A DNA stretch of 64,000 nt from positions 186,001-250,000 of the forward strand of contig RAZA01000004.1 in NCBI GenBank assembly GCA_003612485.1, read 5' to 3'. A program made the position numbers and the translations under genes. Origin of the DNA: a bacterium D16-50 (GTDB lineage Bacteria > Bacillota > Clostridia > Lachnospirales > Lachnospiraceae). This document shows, one piece after another, positions 53,045 through 62,138 of this stretch. Positions within the stretch are counted from its first letter, which is position 1. Each line of letters opens with the position of its first letter. Below the pieces are notes generated by a model. It searched no databases, had not been told where the DNA came from, and saw nothing but the letters and a program-made list of their open reading frames with translations.

Positions 53045-53446
53045 TTACTGCTTTACATAGAGCATATCCACCTTCTGGATATGGCTGATAAGCCATTGCA
53101 CGAGGAAATCAAGGAGCTTTTCCACAGCTTCATTCTGTATTTCCCAGTCCGTGTCCGTAAAATCCAGATCGAATTCCATCAAGCCCTCCTCGAATTTGCG
53201 GTGCAGGGCCACATGTGCCGGTATGTGGGCATAATGGATGCTCTCCAGATAAGCCTCCTCGTGAGCGAAGTGGGTCTTGGTATAGTCTATGAGCTGGGAG
53301 ATCAGGCTGGTCAGCTTCTCGGTCTTGTCATGGAGCAGGCTGTCGTTCAGCAGGTCATATGTTTCCTGCGCCAGCTCAAAGAGCCGCGCGTGTTCTTGGT
53401 CAATATGGGCGATTCCTATGTAGTATTCTGGTTTCATTTCGTACAT
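53045..53446 (-). CDS. Bacteriohemerythrin
   Basis: 133 residues; AAAGGAAG upstream. The diiron ligand pattern is complete: IAHIDQEH, THFAHEEAYLE, HIPAHVALHRKFEE and SHIQKVDMLY. These bind O2 between two irons. In anaerobes this protein is thought to buffer or sense oxygen. It has its own promoter. Ends 40 bp from the AraC stop, convergent. Confidence 0.93.
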   Translation of the reverse strand: MYEMKPEYYIGIAHIDQEHARLFELAQETYDLLNDSLLHDKTEKLTSLISQLIDYTKTHFAHEEAYLESIHYAHIPAHVALHRKFEEGLMEFDLDFTDTDWEIQNEAVEKLLDFLVQWLISHIQKVDMLYVKQ

Positions 53447-53492
53447 GGCAGTATCTTCCTTTCATAATTTGGTAATATTTGGAGACTTGTCT

Positions 53493-53521
53493 ATTTTACC
53501 GCTTTGGAGCTCCATAGGCAA
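53493..53521 (-). promoter_or_regulatory. Bacteriohemerythrin promoter
   Basis: On the minus strand, TTGCCT (53516-53521) and TAAAAT (53493-53498) are 17 nt apart, about 47 bp before the start codon. Confidence 0.65.
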
Positions 53522-53624
53522 GAGGATTTTGCATGTCCGGGGCGGAGCGGTCATTGGTTAGGCTTTTTGGAGATCTGCCGCAGAAGGTTTGGCAAAAGGA
53601 TGCCGCTTAGGCTTTCCGGGGCTA

Positions 53625-53653
53625 TTGCATTTTGCGGGTCGGTGTGTTATTAT
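53625..53653 (+). promoter_or_regulatory. ptb-buk promoter
   Basis: TTGCAT (53625-53630), 17-nt spacer and TATTAT (53648-53653), about 55 bp before ptb. Confidence 0.55.
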
Positions 53654-53708
53654 TTTGACAATGGAAAGAAATGGAGCCCCGAAGGGACAGAAAGGAAGAA
53701 ATCATAAA

Positions 53709-54632
53709 ATGAAACAAGGTTTTGATGAAGTGGTGGCGAAGGTTTTAAAGTGCGGCAAGAAGACAGTGGCTGTGTCCGTCGCTCAGGATTCTGCAGTGCT
53801 TGAGGCCGTGAAGGAGGCAAAGGAAAAAAACATTGCCGATGCCATTCTGGTGGGTGATGAGGCCAAGATCAGAGAGGTGGCGGATTCTATAGGCATGGAT
53901 CTGACGGGATATGAGATCATTGACGAGCCCGACATGATTCAGGCGTCTCTGAAGGCTGTGAAGCTGGCCCATGACGGCAGGGCTGATATGTATATGAAGG
54001 GCCTGATCGACACCAAGGACTTCCTGAAGAGCGTACTGGACAAGGAGGTGGGCCTGCGCACGGGCAATCCCCTTTCCCATGTGGCCGTATTCGAGATTCC
54101 CGGCATCGATAGGCTTCTGTTCCTGACGGACGTGGCGTTCATGCCCTACCCCACTTTGGAAGACAAGGTAAACATTATAAAGAACACAATTCCTGTATGC
54201 AACGCCTGCGGTGTGGATAATCCCAAGGTGGCGCCTCTTGCGGCGGTGGAGGTGGTGAATCCCAAGATGCCCGTCACCGTGGAGGCGGCAGAGCTGACGA
54301 AGCTGTGTCAGGAGGGACAGATTCCCGGATGCATAGTGGACGGGCCGCTTTCCCTTGATCTTGCCATCGACCCCGAGGCGGCAAAGCATAAGGCAGCTAC
54401 CCATAGACTGATTCAGGGAGATGCGGACGTGCTGCTCTTCCCGGACATTCATGCAGGCAACTTGGTATATAAGGCCATCGTACATATGGTGAAGATGAAG
54501 AACGGATGCATTCTCACCGGAACCAAGGTTCCCGTGATCCTCACCAGCCGCTCCGATACCTTTGAGACGAAGGTCAATTCCATTGCTCTTGCAGCAGTGG
54601 TGGCGGAGGAAATGAAGAAGAACGGTCAGTAG
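53709..54632 (+). CDS. ptb: Phosphate butyryltransferase
   Basis: 307 residues; AAGGAAG precedes ATG 53709, and longer in-frame starts lie before the promoter. Ptb converts butyryl-CoA plus phosphate to butyryl phosphate. The PTA_PTB fold is seen in [67 protein letters not shown] and [21 protein letters not shown]. Length fits Ptb (about 300) and not the longer Pta. The kinase gene follows 32 bp downstream, so the pair makes butyrate with ATP. Confidence 0.93.
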   Translation: MKQGFDEVVAKVLKCGKKTVAVSVAQDSAVLEAVKEAKEKNIADAILVGDEAKIREVADSIGMDLTGYEIIDEPDMIQASLKAVKLAHDGRADMYMKGLIDTKDFLKSVLDKEVGLRTGNPLSHVAVFEIPGIDRLLFLTDVAFMPYPTLEDKVNIIKNTIPVCNACGVDNPKVAPLAAVEVVNPKMPVTVEAAELTKLCQEGQIPGCIVDGPLSLDLAIDPEAAKHKAATHRLIQGDADVLLFPDIHAGNLVYKAIVHMVKMKNGCILTGTKVPVILTSRSDTFETKVNSIALAAVVAEEMKKNGQ

Positions 54633-54664
54633 AAATAGAAGAAAAGCAAGGGGAGGAAAATGAA

Positions 54665-55732
54665 ATGTCCATTAAAAGCCTGATTATCAATCCCGGTTCC
54701 ACCTCCACCAAGATCGGTGTTTTTGAGGATGAGAACCTTTTGTTCGAGGAGACCCTGCGGCATTCCACGGAGGAGATTTCCCGATATGCCACCATAGTGG
54801 ACCAGAAGGATTTCCGCAAGAAAATCATAACGGATCTGCTGGAGTCTAAAAACTTTGATCTGGGATCCCTGAACGTAGTGGTAGGGCGGGGCGGCATGCT
54901 CAAGCCCATTCCCGGCGGCACCTACGCCGTGACGGAGGCTCTTCTGGAGGATCTGAAGAAGGGAGTGCAGGGGCAGCACGCCTCCAATCTGGGGGGCATT
55001 CTGGCCAAGGAGATCGGAGATTCCATCGGGGTTCCCTCCTACATTGTGGATCCCGTGGTGGTGGACGAGCTGATGCCCATCGCAAGGTATTCCGGCGTGC
55101 CGGAGCTTCCCAGAGTGAGCATCTTCCACGCCCTCAATCAGAAGGCGGTGGCCAAGAGGTATGCCAAGGAGATCGGAAAGCCCTACGAGTCCCTGAGGCT
55201 TATCGTGGTTCACATGGGAGGCGGCGTATCTGTGGGCGCCCATGAGAACGGCAAGGTGGTAGACGTGTTCAACGCCCTTGACGGGGACGGCGCGTTCTCT
55301 CCGGAGAGGGCGGGGGGCGTGCCCAGCGGCGCGCTGATTAAGATGTGCTTTTCCGGGAAATACTCGGAGAAGGAAGTGTACGGCAAGATAGTGGGAAAGG
55401 GAGGCTTCAACGCTTATCTGGGCACCAACGATATGCGGGAGGTCACAAAGATGGCCAATGAGGGCGACGCGAAGGCGGCGGAGTCCAAGGAGGCGTTTTT
55501 GCTTCAGGTGTCCAAGGATATTGGCTCCATGGCCTGTGTGCTGAAGGGCCAGGTGGACCGGATCATCGTCACCGGAGGAATTGCCTACGGTGCTGACGTG
55601 GTGGCCGCATTGAAGGAGAGGGCGGAGTGGATTGCGCCCTTCACCGTATATCCCGGTGAGGATGAGCTGCTGGCGCTGGCTCAGGGAGCCATTCGGGTGC
55701 TGACAGGAGAAGAGGAAGCCAAGAACTATTGA
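54665..55732 (+). CDS. buk: Butyrate kinase
   Basis: 355 residues; GGGGAGG upstream. The ASKHA-fold kinase motifs are [19 protein letters not shown] (phosphate 1), [42 protein letters not shown] (nucleotide/phosphate site), [17 protein letters not shown] and VTGGIAYG (adenosine). It transfers phosphate from butyryl phosphate to ADP. It forms an operon with ptb, with a GNRA-loop hairpin after it. Confidence 0.95.
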   Translation: MSIKSLIINPGSTSTKIGVFEDENLLFEETLRHSTEEISRYATIVDQKDFRKKIITDLLESKNFDLGSLNVVVGRGGMLKPIPGGTYAVTEALLEDLKKGVQGQHASNLGGILAKEIGDSIGVPSYIVDPVVVDELMPIARYSGVPELPRVSIFHALNQKAVAKRYAKEIGKPYESLRLIVVHMGGGVSVGAHENGKVVDVFNALDGDGAFSPERAGGVPSGALIKMCFSGKYSEKEVYGKIVGKGGFNAYLGTNDMREVTKMANEGDAKAAESKEAFLLQVSKDIGSMACVLKGQVDRIIVTGGIAYGADVVAALKERAEWIAPFTVYPGEDELLALAQGAIRVLTGEEEAKNY

Positions 55733-55764
55733 GGCATAGAGTGCTAAGTGCAAAAGTTTCACAA

Positions 55765-55791
55765 GGGGCTGCGAAAGCGGCCCCCTATTGT
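55765..55791 (+). terminator. Hairpin after buk
   Basis: GGGGCTGC (55765-55772), GAAA loop, GCGGCCCC (55777-55784), with one GU pair, then CTATTGTTT. It is 32 bp after the buk stop, and the T-run is weak. Confidence 0.6.
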
Positions 55792-55940
55792 TTCAGGCGG
55801 ACCCTCCTTATCAGCTTCCTGGCGGGCAAGGCATGGACGGGAGGCCCGGGGAGATCGGGGGCTGCCGGGCTGGCGGCCTTTGGGGTTGAACATGCCGGAG
55901 GGGAAGCTGTGGGACGGGCGGAAGGAATGGGAAGACATTT

Positions 55941-57308
55941 ATGCTCAGAAAATTGAAATTGAAACTGCGCCTGCTGCAGAGCGCCTCCCCCATGAAGCTG
56001 ATTCTGGGCGGTTATCTGGCCATCATTCTGATAGGGACCCTGCTGCTGGCCTTGCCATGCGCTACGGCAGGGGCGGGGAGCACGCCGGTATCGGACTGCT
56101 TTTTTACGGCCACATCCGCCACCTGCGTCACGGGGCTGGTGCGGTACGACACTTATACCCACTGGACGCTCTTCGGCCAGCTGGTGATTCTGGCGCTGAT
56201 TCAGGTAGGGGGAATCGGGTTTGTGACGGTGGCCATTCTGGTCATGGTGTTCGCCAAGAAAAAGATCACCCTGAGCCAGCGGTCCCTGATGCAGAATTCT
56301 ATATCGGCTCCCCAGATCGGGGGCATCGTGAGGATGACGAAGTTCATCGCCATGGGAACATTGGCCGTGGAGCTGGTGGGGGCCTTGCTTCTCAGCTTTT
56401 CCTTTGTGCCGCGGTTCGGGCTGTTGAAAGGGATATATTTCTCCTTTTTTCACTCCGTCTCCGCATTCTGCAATGGGGGATTTGATCTGATGGGGGGAAC
56501 CACGGGAGAATTTTCTTCTTTGACGGGATCCGGCGGGGACTGGTATGTGGGCACGGTGATCATGCTGCTGATCTTTCTGGGAGGTCTGGGGTTTTTCGTC
56601 TGGCATGACGTGATAGAGCATCGTTTTCGTTTCCGGCGGTTCCGGCTGCAGAGCAAGATGGTTCTGGCCATCAGTCTGGGGCTGGTGGCGGCAGGGGCCC
56701 TGACGCTGGCGGTGCTGGAGTGGAACGGCGGGCTTTATGAAGGGCTGTCCTGGGGGGAGAGGATCCACGCCAGCCTCTTTCAGTCGGTCTCCCTGCGGAC
56801 GGCAGGCTTCAACACCGTGGATCTGGGGGCCATGACGGAGGGCGCTCAGTTCGTGATGATATGTCTTATGCTCATCGGCGGTTCCACGGGCTCCACGGCG
56901 GGAGGAATCAAGACCACCACCTTCTGGGTGCTGTGCATCAGCATTTTTGCCACCTTTGGCAGAAAGAAGAATATCGAGATGTTCGGGCGCAGGATGAACG
57001 AGGGGATTACCAGAACGGCGGCCTGCGTATTCATGACTTATCTGCTGCTGACGGCGGGAGTCAGCGTGATTATCTCCGCCATAGAAGGGCTGCCTTTTCT
57101 GACGGCTCTGTTTGAGACTGTGTCCGCCATGGCTACGGTAGGCCTTACTCTGGGCATCACGCCCGGTCTGGGCATGGTGTCCAAGCTGCTGCTGGCGTTT
57201 CTGATGCTCTGCGGCAGGGTGGGGTCCATCACCATGCTGCTGGCGTTCTCCTCGGACAAGAGGGCTGCCAATTCAAGGCTGCCGCTGGAAAATGTGCAGG
57301 TGGGATAG
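55941..57308 (+). CDS. Potassium uptake channel protein, TrkH/KtrB family
   Basis: 455 residues, eight or more helices. The four selectivity-filter P-loops are visible: TATSATCVTGLV, HSVSAFCNGGFDL, QSVSLRTAGFNTVD and ETVSAMATVGLTLG, each with the conserved Gly. Helical pairs between them follow the M1-P-M2 pattern. Length fits KtrB-like rather than longer TrkH. It is followed by its cytosolic RCK partner 76 bp downstream, so the two form a K+ uptake complex driven by Na+ or membrane potential. Confidence 0.93.
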   Translation: MLRKLKLKLRLLQSASPMKLILGGYLAIILIGTLLLALPCATAGAGSTPVSDCFFTATSATCVTGLVRYDTYTHWTLFGQLVILALIQVGGIGFVTVAILVMVFAKKKITLSQRSLMQNSISAPQIGGIVRMTKFIAMGTLAVELVGALLLSFSFVPRFGLLKGIYFSFFHSVSAFCNGGFDLMGGTTGEFSSLTGSGGDWYVGTVIMLLIFLGGLGFFVWHDVIEHRFRFRRFRLQSKMVLAISLGLVAAGALTLAVLEWNGGLYEGLSWGERIHASLFQSVSLRTAGFNTVDLGAMTEGAQFVMICLMLIGGSTGSTAGGIKTTTFWVLCISIFATFGRKKNIEMFGRRMNEGITRTAACVFMTYLLLTAGVSVIISAIEGLPFLTALFETVSAMATVGLTLGITPGLGMVSKLLLAFLMLCGRVGSITMLLAFSSDKRAANSRLPLENVQVG

Positions 57309-57384
57309 GGGAACATGGGAGCAGCTGTTTTTGAAGAGGGGCCGGCGCGGGCATGGGCCCTAAGAGGGAAAGGAACGGAATGAT

Positions 57385-58026
57385 ATGAAATCGGTTTTGG
57401 TCATTGGACTCGGCCGCTTTGGGCGGCATATGGCCCAGAAGCTTTTGGAGGGCGGAAACGAAGTGCTTGCGGTGGAATGGCGGGAGGAGCGGGCGGACGA
57501 CGCGGTGGGGAGTATCCGGCAGATTCTCATCGGTGACGCTACGGACGAGCGATTTATGAAGTCTCTGGGCATCGACAATTTTGATCTGGCAGTCATCGCC
57601 ATCAGTGAAAATTTCCAGACGGTTCTGGAGGTGACGGTGCTGTTGAAGGATCTGGGATGCAAGTATATCGTGGCCAGAGCCACAAGGGATGTGCACAAGA
57701 AGCTTCTGCTTCGCAACGGCGCCGATTACGTGTCCTATGCGGAGCGGGAGGTAGCGGAGAGGCTGGCAATCAAGTTCGGCGCGGACACCATATTCGACTA
57801 TGTGGAGCTGACTCCGGAAATCGGGATCTACGAGATTGCCGTCCCTCAGAAATGGATCGGGAAGAACATGGTGGAGCTGTCCATACGGAACAAATACCAT
57901 GTGAGCGTCATGGCCACGAAGAAGGAGAACCAGATTTCGCCGCTGCCTCATCCCAGCCATGTTTTTGAGGCGGATGAGAGCGTGATGGTCATGGGAAGCG
58001 CCAAGGACATCGAGGCCATCACGTGA
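57385..58026 (+). CDS. Potassium uptake regulator, TrkA/KtrA family
   Basis: 213 residues. Start supported by GGGAAAGGAA. N-terminal RCK fold with VIGLGRFGRHMAQKL (nucleotide binding) and DATDERFMKSLGIDNFDLAVIAISENFQ; C-terminal RCK_C (YEIAVPQKWIGKNMVELSIRNKYHVSVMATKKEN). It gates the channel encoded upstream in response to ATP/ADP or NAD(H). The single RCK unit (~213 residues) matches KtrA. Confidence 0.93.
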   Translation: MKSVLVIGLGRFGRHMAQKLLEGGNEVLAVEWREERADDAVGSIRQILIGDATDERFMKSLGIDNFDLAVIAISENFQTVLEVTVLLKDLGCKYIVARATRDVHKKLLLRNGADYVSYAEREVAERLAIKFGADTIFDYVELTPEIGIYEIAVPQKWIGKNMVELSIRNKYHVSVMATKKENQISPLPHPSHVFEADESVMVMGSAKDIEAIT

Positions 58027-58174
58027 AACTGTAAATGCAGTTTCCCTGCTTGTTGCGGCAGGGTGATGTTTGGCCATAAAAATTTGCATGCCAAGCGGCG
58101 TCAATATGTTTCAAGAGGACGGCAGGGAGGAAATGGCAGAAAGCTTTTCCCTGCCGCCGATTATGTGCTGCATT

Positions 58175-58960
58175 TTAACGGATATCTTTCCTTGTGTATT
58201 TCAGATAAGCAATCAGGATTCCTCCAATTCCTATGACTGCGCCGACGGCAGCCATTCCGCCGTCCAGTCTGCCATTTGAAACAATATTGGCGCCCTCGCA
58301 ATATCCGAACGGTGTTATGTACTTTAAAAACTCAGCTACATCGGCAATGTTTGCAATCAGGTTCAGAAAATACATCATTGCGGCAATACCAAGCCCTGCA
58401 CCCGCACTGCCTTTGCGAAGCAATGCCGAGATGCCGAAGCATATTCCGGCCAGCTCAATCTGGAGCAGATAATAAGCGAGATGCAGCAGGTGGATTTCTT
58501 TCCAAGGAACCGTCTCGCCTACAGCGGCTATGGAACCCACAGAAATAACATAGAGAAGGACATTCATGGCTGTGATTTGAATCAATAGGGCAATCAGTTT
58601 TTCCGTAATAATCCTTATGCGGCTGACAGGATGAGTCAGCAGAAACTCAGCTGTCTTGTTTTTTTCTTCTTTGCTGAGAATGCCGACGGCACAAAGAGAT
58701 GCATAAAACGCACCGCCGAGACCTAAGATATTGCCGCATTCAACAGCGTAAAATCCGATGAGGGTTCCAAAGTTCAAACGGTCCATACCGAAGGCCTCAG
58801 AAAAAGAACCCATAGAGGCGAACACCTCGTTGACACTGTGCATCTGTTCCTTCATTTCCGGGAATAGAAAAATGCAGATTGCAAGAAGGAAGCCAATGGA
58901 AGCCGCCCATATCAGAAACGAAGTCTTACCTTGCTTTAGTTCGTGCCTTACAAGCGTCAT
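58175..58960 (-). CDS. ABC-2 type transporter permease
   Basis: 261 residues with about six helices (FLIWAASIGFLLAICIFLF, LGLGGAFYASLCAVGIL, LIALLIQITAMNVLLYVISV, AGLGIAAMMYFLNLIANI and a last helix). The motif EKNKTAEFLLTHPVSRIRIITEKL after the second helix is characteristic of BcrB/NatB-like permeases. Its start overlaps the ATPase stop (ATGA). It probably exports a peptide, antibiotic or lipid with the ATPase. Confidence 0.85.
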   Translation of the reverse strand: MTLVRHELKQGKTSFLIWAASIGFLLAICIFLFPEMKEQMHSVNEVFASMGSFSEAFGMDRLNFGTLIGFYAVECGNILGLGGAFYASLCAVGILSKEEKNKTAEFLLTHPVSRIRIITEKLIALLIQITAMNVLLYVISVGSIAAVGETVPWKEIHLLHLAYYLLQIELAGICFGISALLRKGSAGAGLGIAAMMYFLNLIANIADVAEFLKYITPFGYCEGANIVSNGRLDGGMAAVGAVIGIGGILIAYLKYTRKDIR

Positions 58961-59838
58961 ACCGTCTCACCGTCCTTTCCATAATAATGCAGGAATACTT
59001 CTTCAAGATCCGGCTCCGTAACCGTAAGGTCATCAATCTGACCTGAAGACAGTGTGCGCAGTAAGCTGCCCATGTCTCCGCTGTAAAGAAAACTGACGGA
59101 GCCTTTCATTTCTTTTCTGTCACGCATACCCCTCAGCTGCCCAAGGTCTACAACACCTTGAACAGTAACGCGCTTTGCACTTGTTTGCGAGAGGACGTCC
59201 ACACTGTTGCAAGCTATGATTCTGCCGTCACGGATAATCGCCGCGCGGGTGCAGTTGTGCTGAATTTCCGAGAGAACATGGCTGGATAAGAGAAGCGTTG
59301 CGCCCTCCTTGTTTCTCTCCCGCAGAATGTCAAAAAATTCTTTTTGCATCAGCGGATCCAATCCGCCGGTGGGCTCGTCCAGCACAAGGAGCTTCGGCCG
59401 ATGCTGCAAAGCACAGACAATGGCAACTTTTTTTCTGTTGCCGAAAGACAGATCATCGATCTTTCGTGCTGTGTCAAGCTGCAAACGCTCACAGAGCAGT
59501 TTCGACTCAGCTGTGCAATCCTTTTTCCGCAAATCGGCGGACAGCTTCAAGACATCCTTCACTTTCATTCCGGAGTAAAACAATGCTTCCGAGGGAAGGT
59601 AGCCGATGTCCTGTAAAATAGATTCCTTTTCTTTTGTGACATCTTTCCCAAAAATCATTGCTCTGCCTCGGGTGGGAGCAATCAGCCCAAGCAATGTTCG
59701 GATTGTAGTGGACTTTCCTGCGCCGTTTGGGCCGATGAAGCCAAAGAACTCGCCCTGTGTTACCGTCAGGTCAAGGTCAATGATCCCCCTTGCCTTAACG
59801 TAATATTTCGTAAGCTTTGTGGTTTTAATAATCTCCAT
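58957..59838 (-). CDS. ABC transporter ATP-binding protein (BcrA/NatA type)
   Basis: 293 residues. Walker A GPNGAGKSTTIRTLLG, Q-loop region, signature DLSFGNRKKVAIVCALQHRP (an unusual LSFGN in place of LSGG), Walker B LLVLDEPTGGLDPL, and the switch His in LLLSSHVLSEIQ. The extra C-terminal ~85 residues are typical of drug or peptide exporters of the BcrA class. It is coupled to the permease and follows the TetR gene by 6 bp. Confidence 0.92.
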   Translation of the reverse strand: MEIIKTTKLTKYYVKARGIIDLDLTVTQGEFFGFIGPNGAGKSTTIRTLLGLIAPTRGRAMIFGKDVTKEKESILQDIGYLPSEALFYSGMKVKDVLKLSADLRKKDCTAESKLLCERLQLDTARKIDDLSFGNRKKVAIVCALQHRPKLLVLDEPTGGLDPLMQKEFFDILRERNKEGATLLLSSHVLSEIQHNCTRAAIIRDGRIIACNSVDVLSQTSAKRVTVQGVVDLGQLRGMRDRKEMKGSVSFLYSGDMGSLLRTLSSGQIDDLTVTEPDLEEVFLHYYGKDGETV

Positions 59839-59844
59839 AGTTTG

Positions 59845-60456
59845 TCACTCTTTCCGAAGATAGATACTCTTCCAAAAATTCATCAGTTTTGAAAAGCCCT
59901 TTTCCATCTCTTCCATATCCACATTGCCGCGCTGAACCATCTCCCAGATATATCCTTCGGAAGCCAAATACATATTACGGTACATCATGGGAATATCCAA
60001 TCCGGGAATAAACTGTTCCGGATCCATATTCAGCCGTGTTTGATCCGCCTTCAGATTAAAGTGTCTATGGTAGCTTTCCTGAACTGCAGCGGATATGTCA
60101 GTATCCTTTTCATAAAAAGCCTTGATGGTGAAGTTTGCCATATCGGGATAGAGACGAATGATTTCCATCTTAGCCTGCATCCCTTTTTCCATGCTTTCAA
60201 ATAGGTCTTTTTGCTCGTAGCAGCCGTACTCTGTCAGATATTTGATGGTCGTCTCTGCACATTTGTCCCACAAGAACATATATAGCTCTTTTTTGTTGTG
60301 AAAGTAATGAAAGAGCAAGGATTTGCTGATTCCGGCAGCGTCTGCAATCTCGCTCATAGGACTGTTTTTATAGGAGTTTTGGGAAAATACCCGATATCCT
60401 GCATTTATGATAGCATGCTGCTTTTCTGCGGATAGGGAAAAGAACCTTTCGTTCAT
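59845..60456 (-). CDS. TetR-family regulator of the ABC operon
   Basis: 203 residues; ATG 60456 has GGAGGG 8 bases upstream, and the open frame to 60591 is unlikely. HTH: INAGYRVFSQNSYKNSPMSEIADAAGISKSLLFHYFHNKKELYMF. The C-terminal region (IKYLTEYG, YPDMANFTIKAFYEKD) binds an inducer, perhaps the exported compound. First gene of the TetR-ATPase-permease operon. The block is AT-richer than the flanks, which could mean transfer. Confidence 0.88.
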   Translation of the reverse strand: MNERFFSLSAEKQHAIINAGYRVFSQNSYKNSPMSEIADAAGISKSLLFHYFHNKKELYMFLWDKCAETTIKYLTEYGCYEQKDLFESMEKGMQAKMEIIRLYPDMANFTIKAFYEKDTDISAAVQESYHRHFNLKADQTRLNMDPEQFIPGLDIPMMYRNMYLASEGYIWEMVQRGNVDMEEMEKGFSKLMNFWKSIYLRKE

Positions 60457-60469
60457 GGCGCGCCCTCCG

Positions 60470-60486
60470 TTAACTGATTCGGTTAA
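60470..60486. promoter_or_regulatory. Probable TetR operator
   Basis: TTAAC (60470-60474) and GTTAA (60482-60486) form a dyad directly before the ribosome site of the TetR gene. Weak but well-placed. Confidence 0.4.
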
Positions 60487-60598
60487 TCTTATTTTGGCTC
60501 CATTGACCGATTTTGAGAAGACCCTTTCAAAAAATTTACTTGAACTGCCTGATATCTGGTTCATAAAGGCCGGGACGGCAGGCTGCAACAAGTAACAT

Positions 60599-60642
60599 AA
60601 AAGACACCAAGAAAGGTATTTCTGCCTTTCCCGGTGTCTTTC
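60599..60642 (-). terminator. Terminator of uxaC
   Basis: AAAGACACC and GGTGTCTTT are exact inverted copies, with an inner GAAAGG/CCTTTC pair. On the minus strand the stem is followed by TTTTATG. It lies 42 bp past the uxaC stop and also separates it from the TetR operon. Confidence 0.75.
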
Positions 60643-60683
60643 GCCCTTGCATTGCCCATAAAACTCTCAAATAAAACTACAAA

Positions 60684-62093
60684 TTAAATCTCAAATTTGA
60701 AGTACCTTTTGGCATTGTAATAGGAGATGTCCCGGATGATCTCGGACAGTATTTCCATGTCTGCCGGGAATCCGCCTCCCTCTACCCAGTAGCCGATGAG
60801 GTTGCAGAGGATGCGGCGGAAATATTCGTGCCTCGTATAGGACAGAAAGCTTCTGGAATCCGTGATCATGCCCACGAAACCGCTGAGATTGCCCAGGTTG
60901 GCCAGAGCGATCAAGTGTTCTCTGATTCCGACTTTATGATCGTTGAACCACCATGCGCAGCCCTGCTGTACTTTGGACACGGCGCTGGAATCCTGAAAAC
61001 AGCCCAGCACGGTGCCGATGGCCTGATTGTCGTTGGGGTTTAAGCTGTAGAGGATGGTTCTGGGCAGCTGCTCAGTCCTGCACAAGGCATTCAGGAAGTC
61101 TGCCATCTGGGCGGAGGGGGCGTCGTTGTTGATGCAGTCATAGCCCGTATCGGGTCCCAGCTTCTGGAACATCAAGGTGTTGTTGTCCCTCTTGCAGCCG
61201 AAGTGGAGCTGCATGGCCCAGTCCAGCCTATGGTACTCCCTGCCCACGAAGAGCATGAAGGCTGTCTTGAACTTCATTTCCTCCTCTCTGGTGGGAATCA
61301 TGCGGTTCATGCGCTTCAAAAATATGGCTTCAATCTCGTCGTCGCTGGCAGGCTGGTACATCACATATTCCAGAGCATGGTCAGACACTTTGCAGCCCAT
61401 GGAGTCGAAAAACTCCATGCGTTTCTTCAGAGCGGTCTTTAAGGCAGCGAAGCTGTTGATCTCGCCCATGCCCGCGGTCTCGCAGAGCTTATCCAGATAT
61501 TCCAGATAATCAGGCTTCTCGATGTTCATAGCCTTGTCCGGTCTCCAGGCAGGCAGCACCTTCACGTCAAAGCTTTCGTCCTCGGCAATTTTTTTGTGCC
61601 ATTCCAGAGAATCCACGGGATCATCGGTGGTGCAGATCAGAGTCACATTGCTGCGCTTGATGAGGCTGCGGACGCTCATGGAGGGCTGGGCCAGCTTTTC
61701 GTTGCAGAGCTTCCATACCTCGTCAGCAGTCTTTTTGTTCAGCACGCCGGTATAGTCGAAATATCTCTGCAGCTCCAGATGGCTCCAGTGGTATAGGGGG
61801 TTGCCGATGGCCTTCCCCAGACATTCCGCCCATTTGCAGAATTTCTCGTAATCGGAGGCGTCCCCGGTGATGTATTTTTCCTCCACCCCGAAGGAGCGCA
61901 TAAGACGCCATTTGTAGTGATCGCCGCCCAGCCATACCTGAGTGATATTATCAAAGCGGCGGTCTTCAGCGATTTCTCTGGGATTGATGTGACAATGATA
62001 GTCAAGCACCGGCGTGTTCTCTGCAAAGTCGTGAAACAGCTTTTTGGCCGTTTCCGATTCCAGCAGAAAGTCTTTGTCCATAAATGGTTTCAT
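60684..62093 (-). CDS. uxaC: Glucuronate (uronate) isomerase
   Basis: 469 residues, the normal family length; GGAGGAAAAGGAA before the ATG. UxaC turns glucuronate into fructuronate and galacturonate into tagaturonate. The metal-binding TIM-barrel motifs DYHCHINPREIAEDRRF, CTTDDPVDSLEWH, FKTAFMLFVGREYHRLDWAMQLHFGCKRDNN and FVGMITDSRSFLSYTRHEYFRR are present. It follows the LacI gene by 45 bp on the same strand. Confidence 0.96.
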   Translation of the reverse strand: MKPFMDKDFLLESETAKKLFHDFAENTPVLDYHCHINPREIAEDRRFDNITQVWLGGDHYKWRLMRSFGVEEKYITGDASDYEKFCKWAECLGKAIGNPLYHWSHLELQRYFDYTGVLNKKTADEVWKLCNEKLAQPSMSVRSLIKRSNVTLICTTDDPVDSLEWHKKIAEDESFDVKVLPAWRPDKAMNIEKPDYLEYLDKLCETAGMGEINSFAALKTALKKRMEFFDSMGCKVSDHALEYVMYQPASDDEIEAIFLKRMNRMIPTREEEMKFKTAFMLFVGREYHRLDWAMQLHFGCKRDNNTLMFQKLGPDTGYDCINNDAPSAQMADFLNALCRTEQLPRTILYSLNPNDNQAIGTVLGCFQDSSAVSKVQQGCAWWFNDHKVGIREHLIALANLGNLSGFVGMITDSRSFLSYTRHEYFRRILCNLIGYWVEGGGFPADMEILSEIIRDISYYNAKRYFKFEI

Positions 62094-62138
62094 TTCCTTT
62101 TCCTCCCTATTTTGAAAGTGGATTGAGATAAACTATCT

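Noticed and set aside
54626..55762. Minus-strand open frame opposite buk
   Set aside because: Mirror of a well-conserved kinase gene; no ribosome site or family.
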